Positions 25,182 to 34,637 of a DNA stretch of 64,000 nucleotides are shown piece after piece (position 1 is the first letter of the stretch; the number at the start of each line of letters is the position of its first letter). The translations under genes and the position numbers were made by a program. This DNA is from Frankia sp. AiPs1 (GTDB taxonomy: Bacteria > Actinomycetota > Actinomycetes > Frankiales > Frankiaceae), in NCBI RefSeq assembly GCF_023716945.1, contig NZ_JAMQQF010000001.1:25863-89862 (forward strand), read 5' to 3'. The notes below the pieces were generated by a model that worked only from the letters and a program-made list of their open reading frames with translations, searched no databases and had not been told where the DNA came from.

Positions 25182-25991
25182 GTGACCGTGCCAGCAGCAA
25201 CATCATCTAACCAATCGAACAGGTGTCCCGAATTCCTGGCGGTGTCGGACGTTTCGGCCCGCCTTGTAACGGTGATCGTCGGCGTGGTGGTCGCGTTGAC
25301 GTTCCTTTTCGGCTTCGGGAATGTCCTTGCGCTTGGGCTGCGGCTCGGCGTTCCGATGTGGGTAGCGCCGCTGGTCGCTCCCGCTGTCGACCTATCGGTC
25401 GTCGGCCTGCTGCTCGGTAGCCGGTCACTCGCTGTGAACGGCGGTCCAGTCGAGGTGGTGCGCTCGGCACGGAGGCTGCTCATCTTCGCGAGCATGGTAA
25501 CGCTGGCATTGAACATCGCGGAACCCCTGATCGCCGGCCGTTACGGCAAGGCCGCGTTCGACGCCGTCGGACCGCTGCTTCTTATTGGGTGGGCAGAGGT
25601 CGGACCAGGTCTTCTGTACGCCATGCAGAACCCTGCGAGCGAGCGGCCACTCGCCGACTCACGGGACGCCGAGAGGCATTCGGGGGCCGTCGAGGGCCGG
25701 GACCCGCTGCCTACGCCCGCGGCCGAGCGGTCGCCGGGTGGGGCTTCCGGGAAGGTGTCGTTGTCCCATGAGGCCGCGCGCGAGGCGCGTAGGCAGGATC
25801 TTCTCCACCGGGCCCGCGCCGAGGATGTCCTGCACTGGCAGCAGCACCAGCGCCCGATCTCCGCTGAGACCCTCCGCAAGCGACTGCGCGTTGGGACGCC
25901 GACGGCGCGCGGTCTGGTCACGCAGCTCCGCTGCGATACCCATTCCCAGATCGAAGAGAACACCCGGCTACCGACGCAACAGGACCTCTGA
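25182..25991 (+). CDS. DUF2637 (SpdB-like) membrane protein with C-terminal winged helix, copy B
   Basis: In this 269-residue protein, residues 25-150 form the DUF2637 core with four hydrophobic segments (VTVIVGVVVALTFLFGFGNV, MWVAPLVAPAVDLSVVGLLL, LIFASMVTLALNIAEPLI, FDAVGPLLLIGWAEVGPGLL). A variable linker follows, then a winged-helix-like tail, LHWQQHQRPISAETLRKRLR and VGTPTARGLVTQLR. DUF2637 proteins include SpdB spread proteins of Streptomyces plasmids, so a role in element transfer or membrane sensing is possible. The membrane core differs from the copy at 47687 at 7 of 123 residues. The HNH/HTH gene follows in the same direction. Confidence 0.75.
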   Translation: MTVPAATSSNQSNRCPEFLAVSDVSARLVTVIVGVVVALTFLFGFGNVLALGLRLGVPMWVAPLVAPAVDLSVVGLLLGSRSLAVNGGPVEVVRSARRLLIFASMVTLALNIAEPLIAGRYGKAAFDAVGPLLLIGWAEVGPGLLYAMQNPASERPLADSRDAERHSGAVEGRDPLPTPAAERSPGGASGKVSLSHEAAREARRQDLLHRARAEDVLHWQQHQRPISAETLRKRLRVGTPTARGLVTQLRCDTHSQIEENTRLPTQQDL

Positions 25992-26218
25992 CCGAGCCCG
26001 ACGCACGGCGCCCCCGCTCCCAACGGCCCTCCGTCGGGAGCGGGGACAGCCAGGGCGCTTCTCGATCGCCCCTCGGCCCCGCGCCGTCTTGTTCCTTCAC
26101 GGTGGCAGTCAGGCGCTACCGCCTGACCGGTCGCCTGTGGGGATGGTTCCGGTCGGGTGGTAAACATCTGGGTCGAAGTCATTCGCATGGGCGAAGGCCC
26201 TACGCTGGCGGAGGGTAG

Positions 26219-27880
26219 ATGGCGGGCCGGGGCCTGTTCACGGACAGGCAGGCACAGAAGATCATCGATGATATTGCTGCGGGTAGATGCACGCAGGCTG
26301 AGGCAGCTGCATTGCATCAAGTCTCGCCGGCAACGATCAGCAACCTCGTGCGCGGGCACACGTACCCGGACTTGCAGCGTGGCCCGACCGGACTCACCGA
26401 CGAGCGGCGCTGGTATGGCCTGCCTGAAGTTCCGGAACGTCGCCGCGCCGGCGTCGCAGCCTTTTGGGACCAGACGGCACGGAGCGGCGACAATGAATGC
26501 TGGCCGTTTCGCAGCGCCGCGCCCGGAGAGTACGGACAGGCCGCGCCTGCTCTCGTGGGAAGCCCGTCGGCACACGTCGTGGCCTACACCCTGGCTAACG
26601 GCCTACCCAGCCGTCCGCCGCGCGGTCGTGTCATCCGGCATCTGTGCAACAACCGCCCGTGCTGCAACCCGGCGCACCTGCTGGAAGGGACTGACGCGGA
26701 GAACAAGCAAGACCGGTTCCGCGCCGAACGCGCTGGACTGGTGGGACCCATCGAGGTTACCGATCCGGTGAGACCGCCAGAGGGCGGGTGGATCATCGAA
26801 GTTGGGAACGTCGCCGAGCTGGAGCAGCTCGCCCGAATCGCGGAGTTCTGGTCCCAGGTCGATCAGGCAGGCGGGCCGGATGCCTGCTGGCCCTGGACCG
26901 GCAAGACCATGCACAGCAGCGGCTACTACGGCCAGATGCGCTGGGACGGTCGCAACGCGGTACCGGCCCACCGCATCGCCTATGTCCTCAGGTACAAGAT
27001 GGAGCTGTCGGACCTGTCGCCGGCGCAGCACGTCCGTCACCTGTGCCCCGGCGGCGCGAACAGTCTTTGCTGTAACCCTGACCACTTGAAGATCGGAACG
27101 GCCGCCGAGAACCGGGCGGATACCGTGGCCGACGGCCGTGTCCCACGTGGCGAGCAGCATCACGCCGCCCAGATCTCGGACGCCGACATCGCCGCGCTGC
27201 GCCACGCCTACTGGTCGGTCGCCGAAGACAAGCGTCCCAAACTCACGGACCTCGCCCAGCAATACGACGTGAGTGTCTCCACGATCGGAAACTGGCTCGA
27301 GGGTACGAGCCGTCTCGACGCGGGCGGCCCCATCGGTCAGCTGCCCGTCAAACGGTTCCTGAACGCGGAACTCGCCCTCGAAATACGACACCGCCATCAC
27401 GACGGCCAGGAGTCCATCACGAGCCTCGCAGCTGCCTACGGAGTCGATCGCGAGACCATCGCGGACGCACTCAAGGGGCGGTCTTTCGCCGATGCCGGCG
27501 GCCCTCTCGGAGTGCGCCCGCAACGCCGCGGCATGTCCGAGAAGACCGTGTTGGAGATCAGGCACGCGGTCGCCGACGGTGAAACGGTCCGCGAGGTCGC
27601 AGCGAGACTCGGCGTCAGCGAGGACGCCGTCCGCAAGACGGCGAGCGGCCGGACCCACCCGTCGGTCGGCGGACCGATCACCCGCGCTCAGCTCACCGAC
27701 GCCCAGGCTCGTGCGATTCGGCAACGTCATGCCCAAGGCGAGTCACGCGCCACCCTCGCGGAAGCGTTCAGCAGATCACCAGCAACCATCGACGACGTCC
27801 TCGCGGGACGAACACACGCCGACGCCGGCGGCCCGCTTACCGAGGTGATGCCCCGAGGCCAGTGGCGTCGGGATGCCTGA
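26219..27880 (+). CDS. Double HNH nuclease-like protein with five helix-turn-helix repeats
   Basis: This 553-residue modular protein begins with a helix-turn-helix unit (FTDRQAQKIIDDIAAGRCTQ...VSPATISNLVRGH...RGP). Two HNH_3-like modules follow: HVVAYTLANG...HLCNNRPCCNPAHLLEG and HRIAYVLRYK...HLCPGGANSLCCNPDHLKIG. Four more HTH units of about 50 residues each end in (D/S)xGGP, for example EVAARLGVSEDAVRKTASGR. It probably binds an extended DNA site and nicks or cleaves it, like a homing or intron-type endonuclease; that is inference. GGAGGG lies just before the ATG. It is downstream of the DUF2637 gene, and a broken paralogue sits at 61219 beside a broken DUF2637 gene. Confidence 0.7.
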   Translation: MAGRGLFTDRQAQKIIDDIAAGRCTQAEAAALHQVSPATISNLVRGHTYPDLQRGPTGLTDERRWYGLPEVPERRRAGVAAFWDQTARSGDNECWPFRSAAPGEYGQAAPALVGSPSAHVVAYTLANGLPSRPPRGRVIRHLCNNRPCCNPAHLLEGTDAENKQDRFRAERAGLVGPIEVTDPVRPPEGGWIIEVGNVAELEQLARIAEFWSQVDQAGGPDACWPWTGKTMHSSGYYGQMRWDGRNAVPAHRIAYVLRYKMELSDLSPAQHVRHLCPGGANSLCCNPDHLKIGTAAENRADTVADGRVPRGEQHHAAQISDADIAALRHAYWSVAEDKRPKLTDLAQQYDVSVSTIGNWLEGTSRLDAGGPIGQLPVKRFLNAELALEIRHRHHDGQESITSLAAAYGVDRETIADALKGRSFADAGGPLGVRPQRRGMSEKTVLEIRHAVADGETVREVAARLGVSEDAVRKTASGRTHPSVGGPITRAQLTDAQARAIRQRHAQGESRATLAEAFSRSPATIDDVLAGRTHADAGGPLTEVMPRGQWRRDA

Positions 27881-28185
27881 CGTCCGTCGCCCCCGAAGGT
27901 CGACCTAGCCGCCTCTGAGGACGGGTGGTCCTGGATGCGGGGTCCTGATCCCGAGGGTCGGTCAGGGCCTGAGAGCCGCGGTCGTGTTGCCGAGGCGACG
28001 GTGGAGCAGCGACAGCGTTGAGAACAGGTCCAGGGACTGCAAAGTTCTGACTTGTCGGCGTATGAGGCCCGCCGTGGGGACGCCCCGGCAGTCACTGCTG
28101 GAGCGAATGGCTAGTCCTCCCGATAAGTCAGGGCCAGTGTACCATTCCGAACTTGGGGGCAGCGATGGGCACTAACCGTTGGAAA
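27881..28185. other. Intergenic region, no gene recognised
   Basis: These 305 bases separate the plus-strand HNH/HTH gene from the 3' end of jetD. Short frames show no recognisable family, and I found no clear terminator. Confidence 0.5.
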
Positions 28186-29391
28186 TCAAGAATTCGCACC
28201 GTCTACTGGAAGATCGGATGTCACCATCGGACCTAGCGGGTCGGACGAGTCCGGTCCCAGCAGAAGGTCCAGGAACGAGGCGTTCTCCTGGTAGACGGGC
28301 GTCTCAGTAACTCCGCCCCCGAACTGTGCGGGTACCGGCTTCAGGACGCGCGCGCCAAATCGCGTCCGTACGAGTTCTGAAATATTCTCACCAGAGGAGT
28401 CCTGATCTCCACTATAGAGAATTGGGACGCCGTCGTCGGCGAGGTATTGAAGGAACTCGTGGTCTACGGCCGCGAGGGACCCCGATGTGCATGCGAGGGG
28501 TTCTTGGCATCCGCGGATGATGGCCTCCTCGATCACCGAAGGATTCTCGACGACGAGGACGGGCCTGGCTGGCGAAATGTGCGGCCGATGCATGATCAAG
28601 TCGTAGAGGCTCAGGTGTAGAGGGCGCCTTGATGCTGTGGCAGCGCGTATAGCGTCGTCGATGGGTCCGTCGCCGGTGGCAACGAGGTTGAAGCCGATGA
28701 CGGTGGAGCTGATCCGGTCCACGTGGATTCCACAGCGCGCGAGGAGCGCGGCTCGGCTGTTCGGCGCGATGGCCGTGCTCAACGGCTGGCCGGTGAGCTC
28801 GGCAACGAGCATGACGAGCTTGGCGCCTTGGCCGGGCGGGTTGAGGTCGAAGTAGTGGGGATCACCGGCGCAGTAGAGCGACAGCCGGGGCAGGGGAACC
28901 GGACGGTCGAGCGGTAGGAGCGTGTGGGCGCGGGCCAGAGCGTCGATGAGGCGGCGGCGGTCCTCGACCGAGTTCTCGGACAGGCCACCTGCGCGCAGGT
29001 ACGCAAGGAGCTGAGGCGCGCCAGGTAGCACCGAGTGGGCGTAGGCCCACACGTCGGCCTTCATCGCGGCGAGCCGGCGGTTGGGCTGCAGCACTTCTGG
29101 GATGCCGACGGTCGTCTGCAGGATGTCGGCCAGCTCGATGGTTGGCCCGAGGGCTTCCAGAACGCGGTCGATTGGTACCGTGACGCGCCCGTCTCGCGCC
29201 GTCAGGCGGGGGCGGCGAGTCCCGCGTGTGGTGCTCGGCGCGTAGGCGAGCCATCCGTTGATGCGAGCGAGACCCGTGCCGCTCAGGGTGACGCGCACGC
29301 TCTTGATTGCCGTGAGGTCCCCGGTGGCGACCCAGCGGTCTCGGATGGCTTCCCAGAGCGGTCGCACCTCCGGGTCGTGAAGGTCGCTCAC
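28186..29391 (-). CDS. jetD: Wadjet JetD-like Toprim nuclease subunit (DUF2399/TIGR02679-like)
   Basis: This is a 401-residue protein. The C-terminal third is a Toprim-like domain: VLVVENPSVIEEA (catalytic Glu near residue 280) and ILYSGDQDSSGENI (DxD near residue 327). This matches the DUF2399 family of SMC-linked proteins and the nuclease subunit of Wadjet, which cuts closed circular plasmid DNA once the SMC complex has extruded it. The N-terminal part corresponds to the DUF3323-like arm. The ATG overlaps the jetC stop (ATGA), placing it last in a jetABCD operon. The metal-binding residues are present, so it looks functional. Confidence 0.82.
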   Translation of the reverse strand: MSDLHDPEVRPLWEAIRDRWVATGDLTAIKSVRVTLSGTGLARINGWLAYAPSTTRGTRRPRLTARDGRVTVPIDRVLEALGPTIELADILQTTVGIPEVLQPNRRLAAMKADVWAYAHSVLPGAPQLLAYLRAGGLSENSVEDRRRLIDALARAHTLLPLDRPVPLPRLSLYCAGDPHYFDLNPPGQGAKLVMLVAELTGQPLSTAIAPNSRAALLARCGIHVDRISSTVIGFNLVATGDGPIDDAIRAATASRRPLHLSLYDLIMHRPHISPARPVLVVENPSVIEEAIIRGCQEPLACTSGSLAAVDHEFLQYLADDGVPILYSGDQDSSGENISELVRTRFGARVLKPVPAQFGGGVTETPVYQENASFLDLLLGPDSSDPLGPMVTSDLPVDGANS

Positions 29392-32300
29392 CGTAGGTCG
29401 TCGGTGACGTCGTCGGAGGTCCGGGCAGCCTGTCCCGGGATGGAGATCCGTACGGCTTCGGGGAGGCCGGCGCCGCGCCAGATGTAGGGCATGGCGAACC
29501 GGGCGCCACTCGCACTCCTGATGATCTGGTGAATGGCTGTGGTCCGCAGTTCGGGAACGAGCAACTTGCCCATCGTTGGCAGGGTGGCTAGCACATCGAG
29601 GTCCCAGTCGCGCAGGAGCGCGAGCAGGGTGCGCATGTTGGTCTGGTCCACGGCCGCGTCGAGTTCGTCTATGAACGCCATCCGGGGCCCGATGTATCCG
29701 GGTGTTGAGTAGAAGGACTTCACTGCGGCGAGCAGCGGAAGCATGCTGGCCAGGCGTTTCTCGCCCGTCGACAGCGTGTCCAGCGGATTCTTTCGTTTGG
29801 TGATTTCACGGAAGACCTCGCCGGGGTGTGCCTCGTCGGAGAATGCCTTGTGGGTGACCTCCACGTGCCAGGTGTACCAGGTGCGGTAGTCGAAGACCCT
29901 CGCGGTGCGCTCTGACGCCGATTCCGCGGTCTCCTCGTCTGCCAGTCGCGCGATGAAGAACTCGTACATGTCGTCGAAGTTGCCGTCGACGTTGGCGGCT
30001 TGGACGTGGCGCCGCGCCTCCTGAGCGATGGGATCGTCGAGCCGTGGCTTCCAGCCGAGGCGGACCCCGACTCTCTCGACGCCGGTACGTACGCCCTGGA
30101 GCGTGGCGTCGATGGCGGTGACGATGCGCTCGGCGAGGTCTATGCGGGCGGCGATCTGTGTGCGTAGCTGGGTGAGGAGGGAGCCTTTGATCTCGGTGCG
30201 GAGCTTTTCGTCGTAGTCCTTCTGAAGGCCGTCGAGCCGCCGGCCGACGTCCGCGATGGCCTGCCGGAGGGGCCGAAGCCGGCCTGCTGTGTCAAGTGTG
30301 GCGTCGCTTTCGGCGACGACGATACGGCGGAGCCCGCCCGTGCCGAACTGGTCCTCGCTAATGTGACGGCCCATCCGGATGAAGACCTCGGCCACGGGGC
30401 GGACCTCGCCCGCGAGCCTGGTCGACTCCCGCTGCAGTTGTTCGCGGACGCTGCCTGCTGCCACCCTCTGGGAGAGGCGCCCGGCCGCGGTAACTGCTGC
30501 GGCGAGGTCATCGGGACGTTCGTAGCTGAGGCCGTCCTCGACGTCGGCGATCAGGCCATGGCCGAACAGTTCGAGGAGGCGGTCGAAGGCGCCTGCCCGG
30601 TCCTGGCGGGTTCTATCGAGATTCTCTGCCAGCGTGTCTGCTCGTACTTCGAGGCCGGCGAGGTGTCGTTCACTGGCCCGGGCGTTCGCCTCCTCTTGGG
30701 CGGCCAGGTCCTTGGCCTTCTGTTGCTCCGTACGGTTGTGCTCGTGCTCGCCGAACAGCTCCTGAAACGACTGCTCATGTACACGGCGTTCCTCGTCGAG
30801 CCTGTGCTGCTCGGTGCCGGCGTGCGCGGTCGTCTTTCGTTCGGTCTCGGTCGCGCTGTCTGCTCGCTCGGAGGCGGTGGTGGCGGCGCCTCGCGCAGCC
30901 TGCGCCTGGCGACGAATCAAGATTGTCCGCTCGGCGGCGCTGCTCCATCCCTCGATGGACTTCGCGAACCGTCCGACGGCGCCGCTGAACTCGTCGAGGT
31001 CGCTTTCGTTCAGCGGCAGCCGGCGTCCGTCCTTGGTCGTGGCGGCGGCGCGGCATAGCCGTCGTGCTTCCTCAGTAGCGTCCTGGCATTCCTCCAGGTC
31101 GCCGCGTGCGCGGGCTTCGTCTGCGGATACCCGCTCGAATTGCTTCTCCGCTTCGTCGAGCAGAGCGAGGGCATCGCGTAGATCACCCAAGGGAGGCAGG
31201 TCATCCCGGGCCTGGTGCGCCTGACCATCTCGGGAGCCTGCTTCGTCTGCGGCTTCCTGCGCGGTCTCTGCAGCCTCGTCTGCCAGTCGCTTTGCCTCTG
31301 CCCAGTGGGCTTGGTCATCCAGCGCGCGGGCAACCGCTTCGGCCCGACTGCGGCTGGGGTGTAGGTGCTGGAGCAAGGCGGCGCAGGCGACCACAGCCGC
31401 GGCAACGCCGTCTGGGTCGGCGGGCGCGGATGCCTGCTCGCAGACGTCTGCGGCCAAGCCGTCCGCGGCCTGTGCGTCGTCGTGGCTCCCGCGTGCGCGC
31501 TGCGCGGCAGCGTCGTGGGTCGCGGTCGCGACGGTGAGCGCGGTCTGCGTCTCTGCGAGCGCGGTCCGCTCCGCGAGCAGGTCGCTGAAGTCGGGCAGGA
31601 CCGCCTCGCGTACAAGGATTTCGATGTGATCTTTGGCTGTGTCGAACCTTGCGCACGCGGCCTTGATCTCCTGAGTGAGCGTAAGACGCCGTCCGTGGAG
31701 TTGTTCCAGCAGGCGTCGCCGTTGCTCGGCGCGTGCGGTCGCACCGATGAACTGCGGCTGCCAGCCGCCGGGGGCTGAGGCCGTAGCCCAAGCCGTTCGC
31801 AGTTGGTCACCGATGACGGCGATGTCGTTGGCGGTAGCGTCCGTGTTGTAACCGATCTGCGCGAGGACACCTGTGATGAACTCGGCGCCGATCGTGTCGG
31901 TGGGCTGAGCGATCAGGACATCCGCGAGGGTGCGACCGTCGGCGGGATCGCCGGGGCGTAGCAGCACCTCGCCGGCGATCGCGTTGCTGCTGGGATCCAG
32001 CCAGGCGTCGAGGATGCCCGCGGTGAGCAGCGTGCCCTCGACCACGGCGCGTTCCCTCTCGGGCAGGTCGGGTGCGAAGTCCACTAGCGCCCAGAGGGGT
32101 GCGCCCTCGCGTCCGGCGCGGTCAGCGCGCCAAGGCGGAGCCGAAGGCGGTAGCTCCTCTGATTCTGCCTTCGTGATCTCCTCGTTGAGTGCCCGTAGCT
32201 GCTCCTCCAGGCTGCGTACGTCACGTCTGGCGGCTTCCAGCGCTTCGCGCAGTGGGGACTCCGCCCTGTCGCGGGCGACGGTGGCGATCTGGGTCCGAAA

Positions 32301-34637
32301 CGCGTAGAGGTCTCCCTCTCGGGCGTCGGATTCTTCGGGGATCTCCTGCGGCTCGAGGGCGAGGATCTGCAACGACACCGACCAGTTCGTCACGTTTTCG
32401 GTGTATGCGGCGACTGCGTTGTCGAGGCGGGACCGCTGATGGGCATGGCGCCCTACGACCCGCGCCAGTTCTGCGGCTGCCTCTGCGGCGATCTCGGCCT
32501 CGGTGGTGGCACGGTCGCGGAGCTGGACCGCTATGGCCAATGCCTGTGCTGCCTGGCGCAGTATCTCGGCCCGGTCGGCTGCCTCCTGTACGGCTGCGTC
32601 CCCATGAGGCAGCCCGCTGAAGGAAGAGCCCAGACCGAGGTCGACCGCGTCGAGCGTGTCGATCCACTGCAGAACAGCCCGCGGTGGTGACGGCAATGCT
32701 GTGATTGTCTCTTTGATCGCGGCCGTCGCAGCTTGAAGCCGGCCAGCTGCGGTCGCGGTGACCCCTAGTGCTTCCTCGAGGTGCTCTCTGGCGGATCCGG
32801 CCGCCGTGCGCGCCGTGTCGTGCCGTGCGATGGCCCCTGCCCAGTCGATACGGCTGACAGCGCTCTGCAACGCCTGGTCCGCCCACGCGGTGACCGCGTC
32901 TGGGTCGATCGGCATGAGGGCGAGCAAATGCATTGGCACGGGACCGAGGACCGGACTGTGCGCCTCGGTGAACGCCCGCAACGCCCGCGCTGCCTGCTCG
33001 TGGGCGCCTGCCACCTGCGCCTTACACGCGCTGAGGCCAGGTTCCGCCGCGCTGACCGCGTCCGCCGCCGCCGTATGTCTGGCACTCGCTTGTGCCTGGA
33101 CACCCTCGCGGACTCCGACGTGGGCGAGGGCACTACCAACCTGGCGAATGACTGTCTCGCGGTGCTGGACCCACGTCTTGCCAGGCTCAGCGACCGCGTG
33201 GAGGTCCTCCTCGACGAGGGTTTCGGGTTGTCCGAGGTCAGATGTGACCACGTCGGCCGCGGTTTGGAATGGCTCGGCGAGGATCTCCGCGCTGACCTCG
33301 TTCGAGTGTCTGCGCACCGAGGCCATGACGCTTACCAAGTGACGGCGCGTCGAGTCGAACGCCTCGACGGCCGTGTGCTCATCGCGCCTGGCTTGCTCGG
33401 CTTCCTCGCGTCGCTGCTTGGCAGTCTCGGTCGCGAGCCTGGCTGTGTCGTGCGCGGCCTCCACCGCGAGGGCGAGTGCGGGCAGGTGACTGCCGGGGTG
33501 GCCGTCAAGGCGGCGCGACAGCGCCTCCCCGGTGCTCCTCAGTTTGGTCAGGTGCTCGTCGGCGGCGATTTTGGCTGCCGTCGCGCGGTGGAGCCGGCCT
33601 TGGTAATCCGCCGTTTCGTCGGTCAGCCGGGCCGTGTCGCGCTCCACTCGCTCCACCGCGCCATGAGCGTCGAGCAGCGCATGCGCGGTAGCTGCCGCGG
33701 CGGTATCCGCGTAGCGGCCGTAGGCCTTGGACAGCCTGTTCAGCAGCTCATGCTCCTGCTTGGCCTTGTTGACCTTGTCGAGCAAGTCGTTGGACTGGGC
33801 GAGGTTCTTCGCCAGTAGCTCGACGTACTGGGTCGGGACCGCCGGCAGGGCTGAGGTGAGCGTGTCCTGCATCTCGGCGGCGGTCATGCGGTCGTTGACG
33901 CGGACGCTGCGCAGGGCCCGCAGCACAGTGGTCAACGCGGCCATTTGATCGCGGTCGGTGCCGGGAAAGAGTTCTAGACGGACCGCATCGGCGTAGGCGG
34001 CCTCCTCGTTGACCGCGGCGCCGTGCTTGCTCGCCGCCTTCAGCAGCCGTTCCTGGCTGGTAAAGATCTGCGCGTCGCCCGGAGGCAGTTGTTCGCACAA
34101 TCCGTCGATGTCGACGGGATCGCCCTCTGACTGCAGGTGAAGGTCGACGCCGACCCGACGTGATGTGACGAACCAGACCCGCTCCAGCGCTTCGGATTTC
34201 TGGCCTCGCCAGCGGATCCAGAGGCCGAGAGTCATCCACCGCAGATCCCCGTCTGGGGTTTGGAATCCGAACTCAAGCCACCAGGCTCCGGTCTTCTCCC
34301 TGCCGGGGGTTCGGTTGTGATGGCGCTCGGCCAGGGTTCCGGCACCGCGTTGCGACATGGACAGGGCTGAGGTGCTGGTGTCCCCGTCGATCAGGGTGGG
34401 GAACCACTGGCCGCTTGTCAGTGACTTGCCTGAGCCGTTGGGGCCGACGAGGGCGCTCCAGCCGTCGTGGAACAGAAACTGCTCATCGACCCATGCCCAG
34501 GAGTTGACCACGCCCGCGCGCACGGGTTGCCAGCGTCCGACCGCGGTCGGCAGCGCGTCGACGGTGAGGGCGTTGGTGGCGCCGGTGCCGACGTCGAAGA
34601 GCGTGACGTCGACGCGGTTCTCACTGGGGTTGGTCAC
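29388..34637 (-). CDS. jetC: Wadjet JetC-like SMC ATPase (TIGR02680-like)
   Basis: With the GTG at 34637 this is a 1749-residue SMC-like ATPase. Walker A (ALVGPNGSGKS) lies near residue 65. Long Ala/Glu/Arg-rich coiled coils fill most of the middle, interrupted by a globular hinge-like section (PPWRADRAGREGAPLWALVD). The signature motif LSTGEKRLA lies near residue 1620 and Walker B in MAFIDELDAAVD near 1655. It is the DNA-loop-extruding motor of a Wadjet complex. The frame is open to 34730, but the GTG overlapping the end of jetB is preferred. The size is usual for TIGR02680 members, and no frameshift was seen. Confidence 0.85.
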   Translation of the reverse strand: MTNPSENRVDVTLFDVGTGATNALTVDALPTAVGRWQPVRAGVVNSWAWVDEQFLFHDGWSALVGPNGSGKSLTSGQWFPTLIDGDTSTSALSMSQRGAGTLAERHHNRTPGREKTGAWWLEFGFQTPDGDLRWMTLGLWIRWRGQKSEALERVWFVTSRRVGVDLHLQSEGDPVDIDGLCEQLPPGDAQIFTSQERLLKAASKHGAAVNEEAAYADAVRLELFPGTDRDQMAALTTVLRALRSVRVNDRMTAAEMQDTLTSALPAVPTQYVELLAKNLAQSNDLLDKVNKAKQEHELLNRLSKAYGRYADTAAAATAHALLDAHGAVERVERDTARLTDETADYQGRLHRATAAKIAADEHLTKLRSTGEALSRRLDGHPGSHLPALALAVEAAHDTARLATETAKQRREEAEQARRDEHTAVEAFDSTRRHLVSVMASVRRHSNEVSAEILAEPFQTAADVVTSDLGQPETLVEEDLHAVAEPGKTWVQHRETVIRQVGSALAHVGVREGVQAQASARHTAAADAVSAAEPGLSACKAQVAGAHEQAARALRAFTEAHSPVLGPVPMHLLALMPIDPDAVTAWADQALQSAVSRIDWAGAIARHDTARTAAGSAREHLEEALGVTATAAGRLQAATAAIKETITALPSPPRAVLQWIDTLDAVDLGLGSSFSGLPHGDAAVQEAADRAEILRQAAQALAIAVQLRDRATTEAEIAAEAAAELARVVGRHAHQRSRLDNAVAAYTENVTNWSVSLQILALEPQEIPEESDAREGDLYAFRTQIATVARDRAESPLREALEAARRDVRSLEEQLRALNEEITKAESEELPPSAPPWRADRAGREGAPLWALVDFAPDLPERERAVVEGTLLTAGILDAWLDPSSNAIAGEVLLRPGDPADGRTLADVLIAQPTDTIGAEFITGVLAQIGYNTDATANDIAVIGDQLRTAWATASAPGGWQPQFIGATARAEQRRRLLEQLHGRRLTLTQEIKAACARFDTAKDHIEILVREAVLPDFSDLLAERTALAETQTALTVATATHDAAAQRARGSHDDAQAADGLAADVCEQASAPADPDGVAAAVVACAALLQHLHPSRSRAEAVARALDDQAHWAEAKRLADEAAETAQEAADEAGSRDGQAHQARDDLPPLGDLRDALALLDEAEKQFERVSADEARARGDLEECQDATEEARRLCRAAATTKDGRRLPLNESDLDEFSGAVGRFAKSIEGWSSAAERTILIRRQAQAARGAATTASERADSATETERKTTAHAGTEQHRLDEERRVHEQSFQELFGEHEHNRTEQQKAKDLAAQEEANARASERHLAGLEVRADTLAENLDRTRQDRAGAFDRLLELFGHGLIADVEDGLSYERPDDLAAAVTAAGRLSQRVAAGSVREQLQRESTRLAGEVRPVAEVFIRMGRHISEDQFGTGGLRRIVVAESDATLDTAGRLRPLRQAIADVGRRLDGLQKDYDEKLRTEIKGSLLTQLRTQIAARIDLAERIVTAIDATLQGVRTGVERVGVRLGWKPRLDDPIAQEARRHVQAANVDGNFDDMYEFFIARLADEETAESASERTARVFDYRTWYTWHVEVTHKAFSDEAHPGEVFREITKRKNPLDTLSTGEKRLASMLPLLAAVKSFYSTPGYIGPRMAFIDELDAAVDQTNMRTLLALLRDWDLDVLATLPTMGKLLVPELRTTAIHQIIRSASGARFAMPYIWRGAGLPEAVRISIPGQAARTSDDVTDDLR

